A DNA stretch of 34,509 nucleotides, from positions 1 through 34,509 of the forward strand of contig DFEG01000023.1 of assembly GCA_002369075.1 (NCBI GenBank), given 5' to 3'. The position numbers and the translations under genes were made by a program. The notes under the pieces were generated by a model that was not told the origin of the DNA, made no database searches, and worked only from the letters and a program-made list of their open reading frames with translations. Below are positions 23,500 to 30,952 of this stretch, in pieces. Source of the stretch: Bacteroidales bacterium UBA3808 (lineage in GTDB: Bacteria; Bacteroidota; Bacteroidia; Bacteroidales; Paludibacteraceae). Every line of letters starts with the position of its first letter. Positions within the stretch are counted from its first letter, which is position 1.

Positions 23500-24330
23500 T
23501 TAAATGAGCGGTAGCTCCATCGTCACATGTTGTATCTCGGCTTCCATAAAGATTTCTCCGACGGTATGAAATCCGAGGTGTTGATAGAACGGAACGGCTT
23601 GCAGTTGGGCATGCAAGCGTAGCGTCTTGGCCTTGCGCGCACGCGCTTCGTTGATGACTTGCGCCATAAGATATTTGGCATAACCTTTTCCGCGGACGAT
23701 TGTTAACATTCTCCCGACACAGAGTACCTCTTTCTGCGTGTGCGGGAAGAGGCGGGCATAGGCGATGACTTTTCCGTTATGAAGGAGCGAGAAATGGGTG
23801 GCGAGATAGTCGATGTTATCCTCGTCCAAGTAATGAATATGCTGCTCTGTAACAAAAACGGAGAAACGGGCTTTGAGTATCTCGTATAGTTCCGCAGCCG
23901 TGAGTTCGGCGAAAGATTGGATTTGCAGTTTGACGTTTTTGGGTAGCGTTAGGGGCAGTTTGGCGTGGCGTCTCTTGGCAGCGGGGGTCTGTTTGAGTTG
24001 GTTACTGATGACGAAGTGGGCGTAAGCACGAGGCGTTTTGAAACGCTTTGGGAAAGGCGGTTTTAAGATATTTAAGGAGCGGTTATATTCCTCCATTTTC
24101 TTGGTCCACTCCGCCACTTGTACGGGGTCCGCCATCAGCCGGTTTACGATTGCAGTCGTTTGACCGAAAACGGAACGGTGCGCTTTTTGCGCCTTAGAGG
24201 GTGCTCCCTCATAGGGATTTTCGATCGTGTACACATGCTCGCGACCATTAGTGATGCGGTGTACTTGATTGCTTTTTTTGTTCAGTTTTCCGCGGACTTG
24301 TTCTCCGTCCACATGATTTACAATTGCCAT
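23500..24330 (-). CDS. GNAT acetyltransferase (ElaA-like) with extra N-terminal domain
   Basis: 276 residues. The C-terminal half (about 130-276) is an ElaA-like GNAT: LTAAELYEILKARFSVFVTEQHIHYLDEDNIDYLATHFSLL, VIAYARLFP, VGRMLTIVRGKGYAKYLM (acetyl-CoA loop R-G-K-G-Y-A), LRLHAQLQAVPFYQHLGFHTVGE and IQHVTMELP. Typical ElaA is about 150 residues, so the first 120 or so are an addition: a basic region (VNHVDGEQVRGKLNKKSNQVHRITNGREHVYTIENPYEGAPSKAQKAHRSVFGQTTAIVNRLM) that I do not recognise as an enzyme domain. The join may link an acetyltransferase to a substrate- or nucleic-acid-binding part. Start chosen as the only ATG ahead of this domain. Confidence 0.85.
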   Translation of the reverse strand: MAIVNHVDGEQVRGKLNKKSNQVHRITNGREHVYTIENPYEGAPSKAQKAHRSVFGQTTAIVNRLMADPVQVAEWTKKMEEYNRSLNILKPPFPKRFKTPRAYAHFVISNQLKQTPAAKRRHAKLPLTLPKNVKLQIQSFAELTAAELYEILKARFSVFVTEQHIHYLDEDNIDYLATHFSLLHNGKVIAYARLFPHTQKEVLCVGRMLTIVRGKGYAKYLMAQVINEARARKAKTLRLHAQLQAVPFYQHLGFHTVGEIFMEAEIQHVTMELPLI

Positions 24331-24345
24331 GATTTTTCAACAAAA

Positions 24346-24454
24346 AGTATATATATACTATGTATATATATATAGTATTAGTGTATAGTTGTTAATTTTT
24401 TCGGTTTTATCCTATGGTGATCCTATGGTAATTATATGGTAATCCTATGGTCTT
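24346..24454. repeat. AT palindromes and 11-bp repeats in the GNAT leader
   Basis: 24346-24359 is a perfect 14-bp palindrome AGTATATATATACT, followed by a second TACTAT...ATAGTA inverted pair. 24411-24454 holds four 11-bp units (CCTATGGTGAT, CCTATGGTAAT, TATATGGTAAT, CCTATGGTCTT). All lie between the GNAT start and its likely promoter, so they would be in its 5' leader. The gap 24331-24670 holds no gene. Confidence 0.75.
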
Positions 24455-24506
24455 CCATCGACATTGATAAGCAATCCACTATATTTTAGTCTCACCAAAG
24501 ATGGCG

Positions 24507-24538
24507 CAAAGGTACAAAAAAATTCAGATATATGCAAA
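24507..24538 (-). promoter_or_regulatory. Promoter for the GNAT gene
   Basis: Minus strand TTTG (24535-24538), 20 nt, TACCTTTG (24507-24514). The leader to the ATG at 24330 would be about 170 nt. Confidence 0.7.
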
Positions 24539-24570
24539 TTAAGTACATATTTTTTGCGTAATTCAGAAAA

Positions 24571-24668
24571 AGAGGCGAAAGGTTAGAGGCGGAAGGTTAT
24601 AGGTTAGAGGCGAAAGGTTAGAGGCGAAAGGTTAGAGGCGAAAGGTTATAGGTTATAGGCGAAAGGGT
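24571..24668 (+). repeat. Heptamer tract, fourteen units
   Basis: Fourteen uninterrupted 7-bp units built from AGAGGCG, AAAGGTT and ATAGGTT variants (98 bp). It ends 2 bp before the first msrA-like codon at 24671. Confidence 0.9.
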
Positions 24669-24670
24669 CG

Positions 24671-24868
24671 CTGGAGTTTTTGGTTCGGCTGTTCTTCCGG
24701 GCGATTGATCCGCTGTCGCTCAACAAACAGGGCGAAGACGAAGGCACGCGCTACCGCACGGGAGTGTATTATATTTCCGAAGAACAGAAGCAAGTGATTG
24801 AGTCGATTTTTGCCGATGAAATCGAGAAATATTCGCAACCGATACAGGTAGAGTTGTTTCTTCGATGA
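24671..24868 (+). pseudogene. msrA: Fragment of peptide-methionine (S)-S-oxide reductase
   Basis: The frame reads LEFLVRLFFRAIDPLSLNKQGEDEGTRYRTGVYYISEEQKQVIES...YSQPIQVELFLR then stop. This is the middle of MsrA (LEVLL-FF-IDPTSLNRQG-D-GTQYRSGIYY and PI-VE motifs). The catalytic GCFW cysteine region is missing upstream, replaced by the heptamer tract, and the C-terminal EEYHQ-Y-KNP part is lost. About 66 codons of a roughly 170-residue enzyme remain, so it is not functional. Sequence after 24868 in other frames is degenerate. Confidence 0.75.
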
Positions 24869-24956
24869 AATCGGGACTTTATTGCGTATCATCGAGAAAG
24901 TGGATACCAAAAATCATAGTGCGCAAGTGCTGGAATAAGCTGCGCAAAAACTCCGG

Positions 24957-25412
24957 TTATTGGATCATCATGACAAGGACGGGAAGAGGAAGCAGCCCGT
25001 TAATGGAATAGAGGATATCGCCGGAATAAGTGGATTTGCCACGGTATAAATAGCCGTTTTCAACGGTATAAAGGATGTCGCCGGAGTAAGTAGATTTACC
25101 GCGGTAGATATACGTGCCGTCAAACGTAAGGACGATATCGCCGGAATACGTGGATTTGCCGTTATAGAGATACTTGCCGTCCCAGGAGTAAAGGATGTCT
25201 CCGGAGTAGTTGGAGCGGCCTTTATAGATGTATTTGCCATCCCAGGTATAGAGGATGTCGCCGGAGTAAGTGGAGCGGCCTTTGTAGATTTTCTGGCCGT
25301 CGAAAGTGAAGAGGATGTCGCCGCTATACGACGATTTTCCGCGGAATAACTGTGTCTGTGCCATGGTTGCCAAACTTATGATGGTGAATATAAAAACAAG
25401 TATGCGTTTCAT
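24957..25412 (-). CDS. Secreted protein of 20-residue repeats
   Basis: About 151 residues from the ATG at 25412: signal peptide (KRILVFIFTIISLATMAQ), then six tandem copies of a 20-residue unit, consensus TYSGDILYTWDGKYIYKGRS, with the final copy truncated into a short hydrophobic tail (LLPLPVLVMMIQ). At DNA level the repeats are 60 bp and very similar, favouring copy-number change by slippage or recombination. Each unit looks like a beta-hairpin, so the whole may be a beta-solenoid or propeller-like surface protein. No known family recognised; the frame upstream of 25412 is open but adds a non-signal sequence. Confidence 0.75.
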   Translation of the reverse strand: MKRILVFIFTIISLATMAQTQLFRGKSSYSGDILFTFDGQKIYKGRSTYSGDILYTWDGKYIYKGRSNYSGDILYSWDGKYLYNGKSTYSGDIVLTFDGTYIYRGKSTYSGDILYTVENGYLYRGKSTYSGDILYSINGLLPLPVLVMMIQ

Positions 25413-25432
25413 GTGAATTTGTTTTTCGGGTG

Positions 25433-25464
25433 CAAAGGTACAATTTTTTTCCGAAATGTGCAAA
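25433..25464 (-). promoter_or_regulatory. Promoter for the repeat protein
   Basis: Minus strand TTTG (25461-25464), 20 nt, TACCTTTG (25433-25440), about 20 bp before the ATG at 25412. Confidence 0.8.
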
Positions 25465-25477
25465 TCTTATTGGATTT

Positions 25478-25509
25478 TTTGCATATGTGGAAAAATTGTT
25501 GTAATTTTG
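25478..25509 (+). promoter_or_regulatory. Promoter for the 25557 gene
   Basis: TTTG (25478-25481), 20 nt, TAATTTTG (25502-25509). It is divergent from, and only 14 bp away from, the repeat-protein promoter. Confidence 0.75.
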
Positions 25510-25556
25510 CAGTCGGAATCTGCACAGAACGATAAGCAAATACAAATTACAAAGCC

Positions 25557-26453
25557 ATGATAAAACTATCCAAATCCATAGAATACTACCAAGATGACAA
25601 GTATCGTGACTTGCCCTATGGTACGATTTACTATGTGGCTGGTACGCTTTCTCCATATATAGACAACCTCTTCCGTGAGAACATTCCGGTCTTCATTAAC
25701 CATCTGAACCAACTGACGGACAACTACTTGACATGCAATATCGTTTATCTTGAGCCAAAGAACAATCTCTTCAAAACGAAGTATGTCTCTGCTTTTTATA
25801 GTCCTATTCTTCCGACGCGCATCAACTACGCAAAGGGGCATAGTTTCTTTGTGGCAACTCTTGAGAATTGTACTCCCGAAGAATTAGAAGAAGCACTGAT
25901 GAAGTACTATTCTACGCTACTTAAGATTTTTGATGCCATTTTAGATCATGGCTCATTCCCTGCAGATCTCATCTATGACCATCTGCGTCCTCAGATTGAG
26001 TTCATGATTGAGCCCAGCAAGCCGGAAACGTTTCCTCAATTACTCAGTCGCTTGGAAATAACGCCTACTGTTTACGATGTGCTTCTTCCCGATTACAATC
26101 GGTCTTTCCATTTTACGGCTCAAGTAAAAGCGTTGTATGTCTTGTTTCTATTGCACTCGGAAGGCATTTTAATGAAAGAGTTTGACGACTATAAAGAACA
26201 ATATCGTTCGCTCTATTTCCGCTTCACGAATCGCTCAGGCATGGAGAAGTTGCATCAGTCTATCGACAAGTTGTTCAATGTTTTCTCACCCAATGCCTTG
26301 AACGTCAAAAAGTCCCAATGCAATAAGGAAATACGTTCTGTCATTTGTGATGATGAATGGAATAAGTACTATGTTATCGAAGCGCCAAAAGGTCGTGAGC
26401 ACAAGATTCTCTTGGATCGTCAGTTAGTCTCTCTTCCGGAGAATTTACTATAA
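25557..26453 (+). CDS. Hypothetical protein, accessory island
   Basis: 298 residues, no signal peptide or membrane helix. Mixed alpha/beta with many aromatic residues: YGTIYYVAGTLSPYIDNLF, KYVSAFYSPILPTRINYAKGHSFFVATL, EELEEALMKYYSTLLKIFDAIL, FHFTAQVKALYVLFLLHSEGILMKEFDDYKEQYRSLYFRFTNRSGMEKLHQSIDKLF. The C-terminal part, with KEIRSVICDDEWNKYYVIEAPKGREHKI, looks like a small helical domain. I do not recognise a family. It has its own promoter and precedes the Mrr-nuclease unit. AT-rich, so probably accessory. Confidence 0.7.
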   Translation: MIKLSKSIEYYQDDKYRDLPYGTIYYVAGTLSPYIDNLFRENIPVFINHLNQLTDNYLTCNIVYLEPKNNLFKTKYVSAFYSPILPTRINYAKGHSFFVATLENCTPEELEEALMKYYSTLLKIFDAILDHGSFPADLIYDHLRPQIEFMIEPSKPETFPQLLSRLEITPTVYDVLLPDYNRSFHFTAQVKALYVLFLLHSEGILMKEFDDYKEQYRSLYFRFTNRSGMEKLHQSIDKLFNVFSPNALNVKKSQCNKEIRSVICDDEWNKYYVIEAPKGREHKILLDRQLVSLPENLL

Positions 26454-26454
26454 A

Positions 26455-26501
26455 TACGTTACAAACTTTTGGTCAGTTCAAAAAATAGCAGTAATTTTGC
26501 A
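26455..26501 (+). promoter_or_regulatory. Duplicated 47-bp promoter, copy 1
   Basis: Begins 1 bp after the preceding stop. TTTG (26468-26471), 20 nt, TAATTTTG (26492-26499). 46 of 47 bases match 28977-29023. It drives the Mrr-type nuclease gene at 26527. Confidence 0.85.
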
Positions 26502-26526
26502 AACAGTTTTTCAAATGAGGAAATAA

Positions 26527-27768
26527 ATGCAAGAGAAAGTTCCCGATAGTAGACCAACATTACCCTTTGGATTCTTAACAGAAGAAGATGTCCGACTATT
26601 GAAAGCAAAGTCGGATTATAGTCAAGAAATTCGGGCTTATAGAGAAGCAAAAGAAAATAACAAGAAGCCAGCAGCGATATTATCATACATAATTGTTGTT
26701 GCGATTTATTTTGTGCTATTACTACCATTTGGCTATCTAGAAAATAGACATAATATTTTCATGGGCATTCTACATGTGTTATTAGACATGCTTGTTCCAT
26801 TAATCTTTATTGGTCTTGTTATTGCACTTGTAACAGGTAGGTATAAGCATCCTAATTGGTTCGCAATCACTCGCTTTTTCTGGTTTATATTGCCTTTTGC
26901 TTTTGTTGACAAAATAGCTGAATTCTTCTGCAAACGTGATATTCCGAATTACGATTTTCTTGTCAATTATAATCTCAAAAAAGATGTTTATAAGAGATAT
27001 TTACTACTTTGCGATTTATATGACCATGAACAAATAAAAGAAAAGCAATTTAAAGCAGAAAGTGATGTCGATAGATTAAGAAGGTTAAAAGAGAAATTAA
27101 GCACAATTAGCGGAGTAACTCATAGAAGTGAGCATGAATGGAGGGCCATGACTGATCGCCAATTCGAGATTGAGATAGGGGGATTATATGAGCGCATGGG
27201 ATATCAAACGCACGTGACACGACAATCTAATGACGGTGGTGTAGATGTTATTTTAACTAAAAATGGTGTCGATACATATGTTCAGTGTAAACATTATAGT
27301 TGTAAAACTTATTTGGGTGTAGTTGAAATGCGTGCGTTTTACGGCGTCTGTATGGCTCGTGGTGTTAAAGGAATTATGATTTGCACAGGAGAACTAACAA
27401 ATGATGCTAAGGATTTTGCGAGGGCTGTTAGTTCTACACTGCGAGTCGTTCGTATGGGGGAATTACTACGGCTGGAAGAAAAATTTTATGAAGAGAATCC
27501 TATTAACTTGCAACGTTCGTTTACTTCAGAGTTCCTTCTCTTTATCAAAGATAATAATTTTGTTGATTGTAATCATCTCTGGCTTCAAAATCATTTGTAC
27601 TATGATAAGCATGAAGCAACTATGGTTAGTTTAAAAATGACCCGATGGACTCATTCTGACTATATGATAAAGGAAGTTGTGTTAACACAAACAATTACTG
27701 CTTATGTGGTTCTATTGGTAAATACATACGCTAAGAGAGAAGTTGAATGTTTAAAGTTAGTTGGGTAG
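26527..27768 (+). CDS. Membrane-anchored Mrr-type nuclease
   Basis: 413 residues. Two strong membrane segments (about 50-68 and 79-103) and a third likely one (112-128), then a charged, probably coiled linker (160-200). The Mrr_cat PD-(D/E)XK domain follows: MTDRQFEIEIGGLYERMGYQTHVTRQSNDGGVDVILTKNGVDTYVQCKHY. Asp240, Gln253 and Lys255 form the GVD-QCK motif of type IV restriction enzymes, and GVKGIMICTGELTNDAKDFA follows as in the family. The last 100 residues are an unknown domain. A membrane-tethered Mrr domain suggests defence against incoming DNA at the envelope, but no phage-related test is available from sequence. The next gene starts just downstream. Confidence 0.85.
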   Translation: MQEKVPDSRPTLPFGFLTEEDVRLLKAKSDYSQEIRAYREAKENNKKPAAILSYIIVVAIYFVLLLPFGYLENRHNIFMGILHVLLDMLVPLIFIGLVIALVTGRYKHPNWFAITRFFWFILPFAFVDKIAEFFCKRDIPNYDFLVNYNLKKDVYKRYLLLCDLYDHEQIKEKQFKAESDVDRLRRLKEKLSTISGVTHRSEHEWRAMTDRQFEIEIGGLYERMGYQTHVTRQSNDGGVDVILTKNGVDTYVQCKHYSCKTYLGVVEMRAFYGVCMARGVKGIMICTGELTNDAKDFARAVSSTLRVVRMGELLRLEEKFYEENPINLQRSFTSEFLLFIKDNNFVDCNHLWLQNHLYYDKHEATMVSLKMTRWTHSDYMIKEVVLTQTITAYVVLLVNTYAKREVECLKLVG

Positions 27769-27770
27769 TC

Positions 27771-28418
27771 ATGTTAAATATGCCTCCATATTTTTATCAT
27801 TGCACCGATATTACGGGATTTACTGGAATCATCTCCAATCATAACGGAGACCTCGAATTACAAATTACTCGTAGTGACCAAATGAGGAATGATCCAGATG
27901 AATTGAAATGGGTTTACGAAAACCAATTTATACCTAAGAGTGCTTTAATAGCCACTTTCATTTCTTGTTTCTCTGAGAATATAGAGTTTATGAGAGATGC
28001 CGCAGAAGATTATGGAAATATTATTCTCGTACTTAGTTCACGGAAGACCCCTCTATTCCAAAGAATAGTAGAATTTATGCCTTGTGTTTATACAGATAGT
28101 AATTGCCCAAATGTTTCTGGAAAAACAATAGCAAATATAGCCGCTAAGTTTGTAATTCACATGAATGGATTTAGGGTTAAAAGGACAAAATGGCAAGATG
28201 AAAAAGAGTGGCGATTAGTTCTCAATCCCCAAGAAGGAGAAAAAGTATATGAGAGATCTAATGGAAAGCAGTATATAATTCGGCAACTACCTCATGAATG
28301 TCTCATTGCGGTTCTAATTGCTTCGAAAAGAACACATCAGGATGTAGACGAATTAAAAGCACATATTGAAACTCTCTTGCATCAAAATGGTTTTAACATA
28401 GAAGTTGCAATTGTATAA
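27771..28418 (+). CDS. DUF2971-like protein
   Basis: About 215 residues. The N-terminus YFYHCTDITGFTGIISN, the LIATFISCFSENIEFM segment and the KRTKWQDEKEWRLVLNPQ motif match the pattern of DUF2971, a family of unknown function often found in defence or mobile neighbourhoods. The start could be 27747 (overlapping the nuclease stop), 27771 or 27780; I chose the ATG 3 bp after the stop. Tight spacing implies co-transcription with the Mrr-type nuclease. Confidence 0.7.
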   Translation: MLNMPPYFYHCTDITGFTGIISNHNGDLELQITRSDQMRNDPDELKWVYENQFIPKSALIATFISCFSENIEFMRDAAEDYGNIILVLSSRKTPLFQRIVEFMPCVYTDSNCPNVSGKTIANIAAKFVIHMNGFRVKRTKWQDEKEWRLVLNPQEGEKVYERSNGKQYIIRQLPHECLIAVLIASKRTHQDVDELKAHIETLLHQNGFNIEVAIV

Positions 28419-28524
28419 ATATACGTCTGAGGTGACTCTTAGTTCTATAGCAAATAGCATGTTTGGCTGCTTCGATGGAAGCGAGAGCACCTCAAGACGT
28501 TTTACTAAACTAACCACACTTTTT

Positions 28525-28956
28525 ATGGAAATCAAAACTAAAGAAGAATCAATCAAACTGCAAGAAGAGTTCTTGCGCGTATTGGAGGAAGCGTATACGA
28601 CGTACACTAATGAGCCTGTATGCAAATACTTGCACGATGATCTGCACTTTCACACTTTCTATACAATGAAAGAGATGCATTCCAAAGACGAGTATTTGGA
28701 CTATCTCGAAAACAAATTATCAGCCATGCAACGAGCCTATCGCGAATACCATTTTGCGATGATGGTCTATAATGGTGGCTACCCGTATTTAATGGTTACC
28801 AACGCGCGTGATGAGCAAGGCGGATACATGGGATTCTATGTCAAGAATGACAAACAAGGCTTGATTACTGAAATAGGAATGATGCCGGCAGCCTTTATGC
28901 ACGTGTTCTATAAAAACGAAGAAGAAAAGCAAAAAGTGGAACAATACCGCTTCTGA
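28525..28956 (+). CDS. Hypothetical protein
   Basis: About 143 residues from the ATG at 28525; the frame is open from 28405 with a TTG start, which would add 40 residues and overlap the previous gene. Helical, acidic N-terminal half (KTKEESIKLQEEFLRVLEEAYTTYTNEPVCKYL), then LDYLENKLSAMQRAYREYHFAMMVYNGGYPYLMVTNARDEQGGYMGFYVKN. A small alpha+beta fold is likely; no family recognised. Last gene of the accessory island, before the second copy of the duplicated promoter. Confidence 0.55.
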   Translation: MEIKTKEESIKLQEEFLRVLEEAYTTYTNEPVCKYLHDDLHFHTFYTMKEMHSKDEYLDYLENKLSAMQRAYREYHFAMMVYNGGYPYLMVTNARDEQGGYMGFYVKNDKQGLITEIGMMPAAFMHVFYKNEEEKQKVEQYRF

Positions 28957-28976
28957 TTCACAGAATTTTTCACTTT

Positions 28977-29023
28977 TACGTTACAAACTTTTGGTCAGTT
29001 CAAAAAATAGCAGTTATTTTGCA
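28977..29023 (+). promoter_or_regulatory. Duplicated 47-bp promoter, copy 2 (altered -7 box)
   Basis: Matches 26455-26501 in 46 of 47 positions. The one change turns the -7 box TAATTTTG into TTATTTTG, hitting the conserved A. Downstream there is no gene for 900 bp, only inverted repeats. Confidence 0.7.
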
Positions 29024-29085
29024 CCGTCATTTGAAGTGATGCGCTATAAGTGCCTGGAGGCTGCGGGTTCATTTTGAATGATAGA

Positions 29086-29256
29086 GCATCTTTTGTGACG
29101 GCTTGTGCTATTAAGTTAGTGTTTGACGAGCGGCAAAAGATGCAGATTCCTTGCAACGTCGGCGGCTTTATTGGCGCAAGGTTCAGACCTACTCCACGTA
29201 GCGGTTGCAAGGAACCGTTTTTGTACCTTGGAGAGTTCTGCCACCAAAATGGTGGC
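29086..29256 (+). other. Three-stem structured region without a gene
   Basis: Perfect stems: 29086-29095 with 29134-29143 (10 bp), 29147-29157 with 29204-29214 (11 bp), and 29240-29246 with 29250-29256 (7 bp, loop AAA). The last stem is preceded by a C-T-T-G-G ... A-G-T-T linker like those of the 6835 array. A 101-codon frame crosses the region (29050-29355) but its sequence is constrained by the stems and has no recognisable motif. Together with 29359-29744 it occupies the 974-bp gap 28957-29930. Confidence 0.5.
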
Positions 29257-29358
29257 GAATTACGAACGCCCGGAACTCTATTGTCGCTATATGCTTGGCA
29301 GTACCTGATTGGCTGTAAGGGCAAAGTACACTTTCACTTCCGGTTAGTAGGATAATTA

Positions 29359-29744
29359 GTCCGAATTAGATTCGGACGCAATGGACAAAGAAAGGCCACT
29401 CGCGGAACTCGCTGGCAGAGATGCTATGGAAACGGAATAGAATTCCGCTGGAATGGACGTACGTGCCAGATGACATCCGGTGGAATAAACACAGAAAGAT
29501 GAAGCCCGAATTAAATTCGGGCGTAATGGACGAAGAAAGACCGCTTGCGAAACGCGCGGACACAGAACAACAATGGAAGCAAGCATGGATGAGTGGAGAT
29601 TGAGATTGTCGCAAGGATGCGACAAAAATGCACAATGCAGAAAGCGGAATAGAATTCCGCGGGAATGGACATACGTGCCGGATGACATCCGGTGGAATAA
29701 ACACAGAAAGAAAATGCTAATTTCTCCCGATTTCATCGGTGAAA
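29359..29744 (+). repeat. Second hairpin array, eight stems, internally duplicated
   Basis: Hairpins at 29359-29377 (8 bp, loop TAG), 29433-29447 (6 bp, AGA), 29466-29480 (one mismatch, GAC), 29504-29522 (8 bp, TAA), 29606-29625 (8 bp, AGGA), 29644-29660 (7 bp, AGA), 29678-29692 (6 bp, GAC) and 29721-29744 (interrupted, loop TTC). Start spacing is about 37 nt or near-multiples. Linkers share the words AATGGAC and CAGAAAGA. Bases 29433-29499 and 29645-29711 are near-identical (64 of 67), showing tandem duplication with divergence. Intervals 29395-29416 and 29542-29560 look like decayed hairpins. Confidence 0.8.
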
Positions 29745-29823
29745 TATTGCAAACCAAGTTGGAAAATGTCTGCACTTCTGCGAAGAGTGCCGGCATTTTT
29801 TATGGCAAAAAAGTTCGTGCGCG

Positions 29824-29855
29824 CTTGCATATATGGAAAAAAAGTTGTAAATTTG
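29824..29855 (+). promoter_or_regulatory. Promoter for the mre cluster
   Basis: CTTG (29824-29827), 20 nt, TAAATTTG (29848-29855). Leader to the mreB ATG about 70 nt, ending with AAATGATTAAATTGTAAAT-type heptamer-like words. Confidence 0.75.
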
Positions 29856-29930
29856 CACGCTATTTCATATTATGCATTATTATGCACTATGGATGATTAA
29901 ACTGTAAATGATTAAATTGTAAATATACTT

Positions 29931-30950
29931 ATGGGACTTTTTTCTTTTACACAGGAGATTGCCATTGACTTGGGAACGGCGAACACGATCATCATGTGTG
30001 ATGACAAGATCGTAGTGGATGAGCCGTCGGTAGTGGCTATCTCAATGGCGGACAACAAGATGGTTGCCGTCGGCCGCAAGGCGCAACAGATGATTGGCAA
30101 GGGCGGCTCTATGATCCGCACGGTGCGCCCGCTCCGTGACGGTGTAATCGCAGATTTCTACGCCTGCGAGATGATGATCAGGGGCATGATCAAGATGATT
30201 CCTAAGCAGGCGCGTCTGTTCACTCCCTCAATCCGTATGGTCGTATGTATTCCGTCCGGCTCCACCGAGGTGGAGATCCGTGCGGTGCGCGACAGCTCGG
30301 AGCACGCAGGAGGACGAGACATCTATATGATCTACGAGCCGATGGCAGCTGCTATCGGTATCGGACTGGACGTAGAGAGCCCGGAAGGATGCATGATCGT
30401 AGATATAGGTGGTGGTACGACGGAGATTGCGGTTATCTCGCTCGGCGGTATCGTCAGCAACAAGTCCATCAAGATCGCCGGTGATGATTTCAACCAGGAC
30501 ATCATCGAGTATATGGGCCGTATGCACAACCTGCGTATTGACGAGCCCACGGCTGAGCGCATTAAGATCCAGGTGGGTTCGGCGCTGCCGGAGCTGGAGG
30601 ACGCACCGGAAGATTTCATCGTGATCGGTCCTAACAAAGTGACGGCGCTGCCGATGTCCGTTCCGGTTAGTTATCAGGAGATCGCCCACTGTCTGGAGAA
30701 GAGCGTAAGCAAGATCGAGGGTGCTATCCTTCAGGCATTGGAGACCACTCCGCCGGAGCTGTACTCGGATATCGTGAAGAGAGGTATCTACCTGACAGGT
30801 GGTGGCGCGCTGCTGCATGGTCTGGCTCGACGTCTGACGGACAAGATCACTATTCCGTTCCACGTAGCGGACGATCCGTTGCACTCCGTTGCCCGCGGAA
30901 CAGGCGTAGCACTGAAGAACGTGAACAACTTCGGCTTCCTGCTGAGGTAA
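29931..30950 (+). CDS. mreB: Rod shape-determining protein MreB
   Basis: 339 residues, standard length. Bacterial actin that forms membrane-bound filaments guiding side-wall synthesis. Phosphate 1 motif AIDLGTANTIIMC, IYMIYEPMAAAIGIGLD, phosphate 2 motif CMIVDIGGGTTEIAVISLGGI and GIYLTGGGALLHGLARRL (adenosine motif) are all intact. First gene of the elongasome cluster. Confidence 0.97.
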   Translation: MGLFSFTQEIAIDLGTANTIIMCDDKIVVDEPSVVAISMADNKMVAVGRKAQQMIGKGGSMIRTVRPLRDGVIADFYACEMMIRGMIKMIPKQARLFTPSIRMVVCIPSGSTEVEIRAVRDSSEHAGGRDIYMIYEPMAAAIGIGLDVESPEGCMIVDIGGGTTEIAVISLGGIVSNKSIKIAGDDFNQDIIEYMGRMHNLRIDEPTAERIKIQVGSALPELEDAPEDFIVIGPNKVTALPMSVPVSYQEIAHCLEKSVSKIEGAILQALETTPPELYSDIVKRGIYLTGGGALLHGLARRLTDKITIPFHVADDPLHSVARGTGVALKNVNNFGFLLR

Positions 30951-30952
30951 CA

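Noticed and set aside
24346..24378. Attachment site or origin
   Set aside because: AT palindromes alone, with no integrase, replication gene or DnaA-box cluster nearby.
24858..24936. Continuation of msrA in another frame
   Set aside because: The frame-shifted text does not carry the expected EEYHQ-Y-KNP end of MsrA, so it was left out of the pseudogene.
29050..29355. 101-codon frame as a gene
   Set aside because: Spans long perfect inverted repeats, has no start site signal or family motif; better explained as structured non-coding DNA.
29573..29896. 107-codon frame as a gene
   Set aside because: Covers the hairpin array and the mre promoter; the translation merely reads the repeats.
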